Shown here: piece by piece, positions 6,335 to 7,039 of the stretch
How the letters are laid out: the number at the start of each line of letters is the position of its first letter
How positions within the stretch are numbered: position 1 is the first letter of the stretch
NCBI GenBank assembly: GCA_003154135.1
Contig: PMCN01000238.1
Location: 8,049 to 15,087 of the forward strand
Direction: 5' to 3'
DNA from: Acidimicrobiaceae bacterium
GTDB taxonomy: Bacteria > Actinomycetota > Acidimicrobiia > Acidimicrobiales > Ilumatobacteraceae
Length of the DNA: 7,039 bases
Program-made: the position numbers and the translations under genes
The notes under the pieces: model-generated
Databases searched by the model: none
What the model saw: the letters and a program-made list of their open reading frames with translations, nothing else
Told to the model about the DNA's origin: nothing

Positions 6335-6919
6335 TCACCCGCGGATGGTGGCCACGAGCGAGACGACCGCGAGCACCGACAGCACGACTCCGGTCGCGAT
6401 GCGCACCTTGCGCACCGACACGCGGCGCATCAGCGTCTGGCCGCCCACCACGGCGATGGCGGCGACCGTCCACAGCGCAAGTGTGGCGCCGACGGCCACG
6501 CTCAACGGCGCGTGGTAGTGCGCGGCCAGGTTGGCGGTGAGGATCTGGGTGAGATCGCCCCACTCGGCGATGAAGATCACCGCGAACGCGGTGCCTGCCA
6601 CGCGCCGGTGCGAACGCTCCTCGCGCTCCACCAACGCCTCCTCGTCCTCGCTGCCGGCCTCTTTGAAGGCGAGCAGCGCGCCGCCGACGAACAGAAACGT
6701 CACGAAGCCCTCGACTGCCCGGTGCGGCAGGATCTTGAACAGCCCGACGCCGATGGCGGTGGCGATGAGCACGTGCACGAGGAAGGCGCTCGCCGCCCCG
6801 AACCACACAGCCACCGGATGGCCGCGTGACGCGAGCACCAGCGAGGCGAACATCGTCTTGTCGGGGAGCTCACCGAGGAAGACCACCGGGAAGACGGCGA
6901 TCGCGATGTGCAGGTCCAC
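6335..6919 (-). CDS. GDT1/TMEM165 family (UPF0016) cation transporter
   Basis: A 194-residue inner-membrane protein of the GDT1/TMEM165 family, whose studied members move Mn2+ or Ca2+, probably in exchange for H+. The two family signature motifs are present: Glu17-Leu-Pro-Asp20-Lys-Thr in the first half and Glu119-Trp-Gly-Asp122-Leu-Thr-Gln in the second, giving the two-repeat layout of about three helices each (about 4-28, 36-60, 67-85 and 108-128, 135-158, 171-191). The acidic, charged linker (GSEDEEALVEREE, 89-101) is the usual cytoplasmic loop. Motif 1 has Pro in place of the commoner Gly, and motif 2 Leu for Lys/Arg. The GTG at 6919 starts close to TM1, 21 bases after the sufB stop; no strong ribosome binding site is seen. 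Its place directly after sufB hints at metal homeostasis tied to Fe-S assembly. Ion specificity cannot be read from sequence. Confidence 0.92.
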   Translation of the reverse strand: MDLHIAIAVFPVVFLGELPDKTMFASLVLASRGHPVAVWFGAASAFLVHVLIATAIGVGLFKILPHRAVEGFVTFLFVGGALLAFKEAGSEDEEALVEREERSHRRVAGTAFAVIFIAEWGDLTQILTANLAAHYHAPLSVAVGATLALWTVAAIAVVGGQTLMRRVSVRKVRIATGVVLSVLAVVSLVATIRG

Positions 6920-6940
6920 TGGCTTTGTGTAGCAGACGGA

Positions 6941-7039
6941 CTAGCCGACGCTGCCTTCCATCTGCAGCTCGATGAGGCGGCTCCACTCGACCGCGTATTC
7001 CATGGGCAGCGTGCGCGTGATGGGCTCGATGAAGCCGTT
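6941..7039 (-). CDS. sufB: Fe-S cluster assembly protein SufB, C-terminal end only
   Basis: Only the last 32 codons plus TAG are in the window; the rest lies past the right edge. The end reads FIEPITRTLPMEYAVEW, then SRLIELQMEGSVG, which is the strongly conserved SufB C-terminus (family pattern FIEPIxxxLPMEYAxELNRLIxLxMEGSVG). SufB is the main scaffold on which Fe-S clusters form, with SufC and SufD. One mild difference is Trp-Ser at residues 19-20 where Leu-Asn is common. The catalytic residues are not visible. The next gene, the GDT1-type transporter, begins 21 bases after the stop, so they are likely cotranscribed. Confidence 0.94.
   Translation of the reverse strand, partial: NGFIEPITRTLPMEYAVEWSRLIELQMEGSVG

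Noticed and set aside
5763..6806. 347-codon - strand frame over the transporter and 157-aa genes
   Set aside because: Arg/Gly/His-rich out-of-frame reading; both other frames have clear protein character.

Overview
The window is a GC-rich, gene-dense stretch from what looks like a high-GC actinobacterium, possibly of the Acidimicrobiia type. This rests on strong G/C preference at third codon positions, frequent GTG starts, a SufB/SufD/Rieske/SufC gene order known from actinobacteria, and a start context for sufD that fits a leaderless transcript. The lineage is inferred from style only. The two ends cut through genes, and no stretch over 300 bases lacks a gene.

Layout. On the + strand, 1-819 is the C-terminal third of a Ca2+/Mn2+-type P-type ATPase. 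Everything else is on the - strand and reads right to left as one probable operon or two overlapping transcription units: the last 32 codons of sufB (7039-6941), a GDT1/TMEM165-family cation transporter (6919-6335), a 157-aa protein of unknown function with a possible PH-like fold (6277-5804), a 116-aa four-cysteine protein of unknown function (5742-5392), sufD (5347-4208), a Rieske [2Fe-2S] protein (4211-3876), sufC (3879-3097), and a large YfhO-type membrane protein (3082-734). The last gene runs tail-to-tail into the ATPase gene with an 86-base overlap.

How the genes work together. SufB, SufC and SufD form the scaffold and ATPase complex that assembles Fe-S clusters. The Rieske protein is a likely electron carrier or accessory. 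sufD, rieske and sufC are joined by two 4-base ATGA overlaps with good ribosome binding sites, so they are translationally coupled. The usual adjacency of sufB and sufD is broken by about 1.6 kb holding the transporter and the two unknown genes. A compact AT-rich gap in front of sufD carries a -10-like box placed for leaderless transcription and an imperfect palindrome, so sufDC may also be driven separately from sufB. The cysteine desulfurase and SufU genes that commonly follow sufC are not here; yfhO stands in their place.

The most interesting parts are the three genes lodged inside the suf operon (especially the Cys4 protein), the repeat-and-hairpin leader in front of that protein, the sufD promoter and palindrome, and the nearness of bacterial relatives of the two yeast Golgi Ca/Mn transporters Gdt1 and Pmr1.
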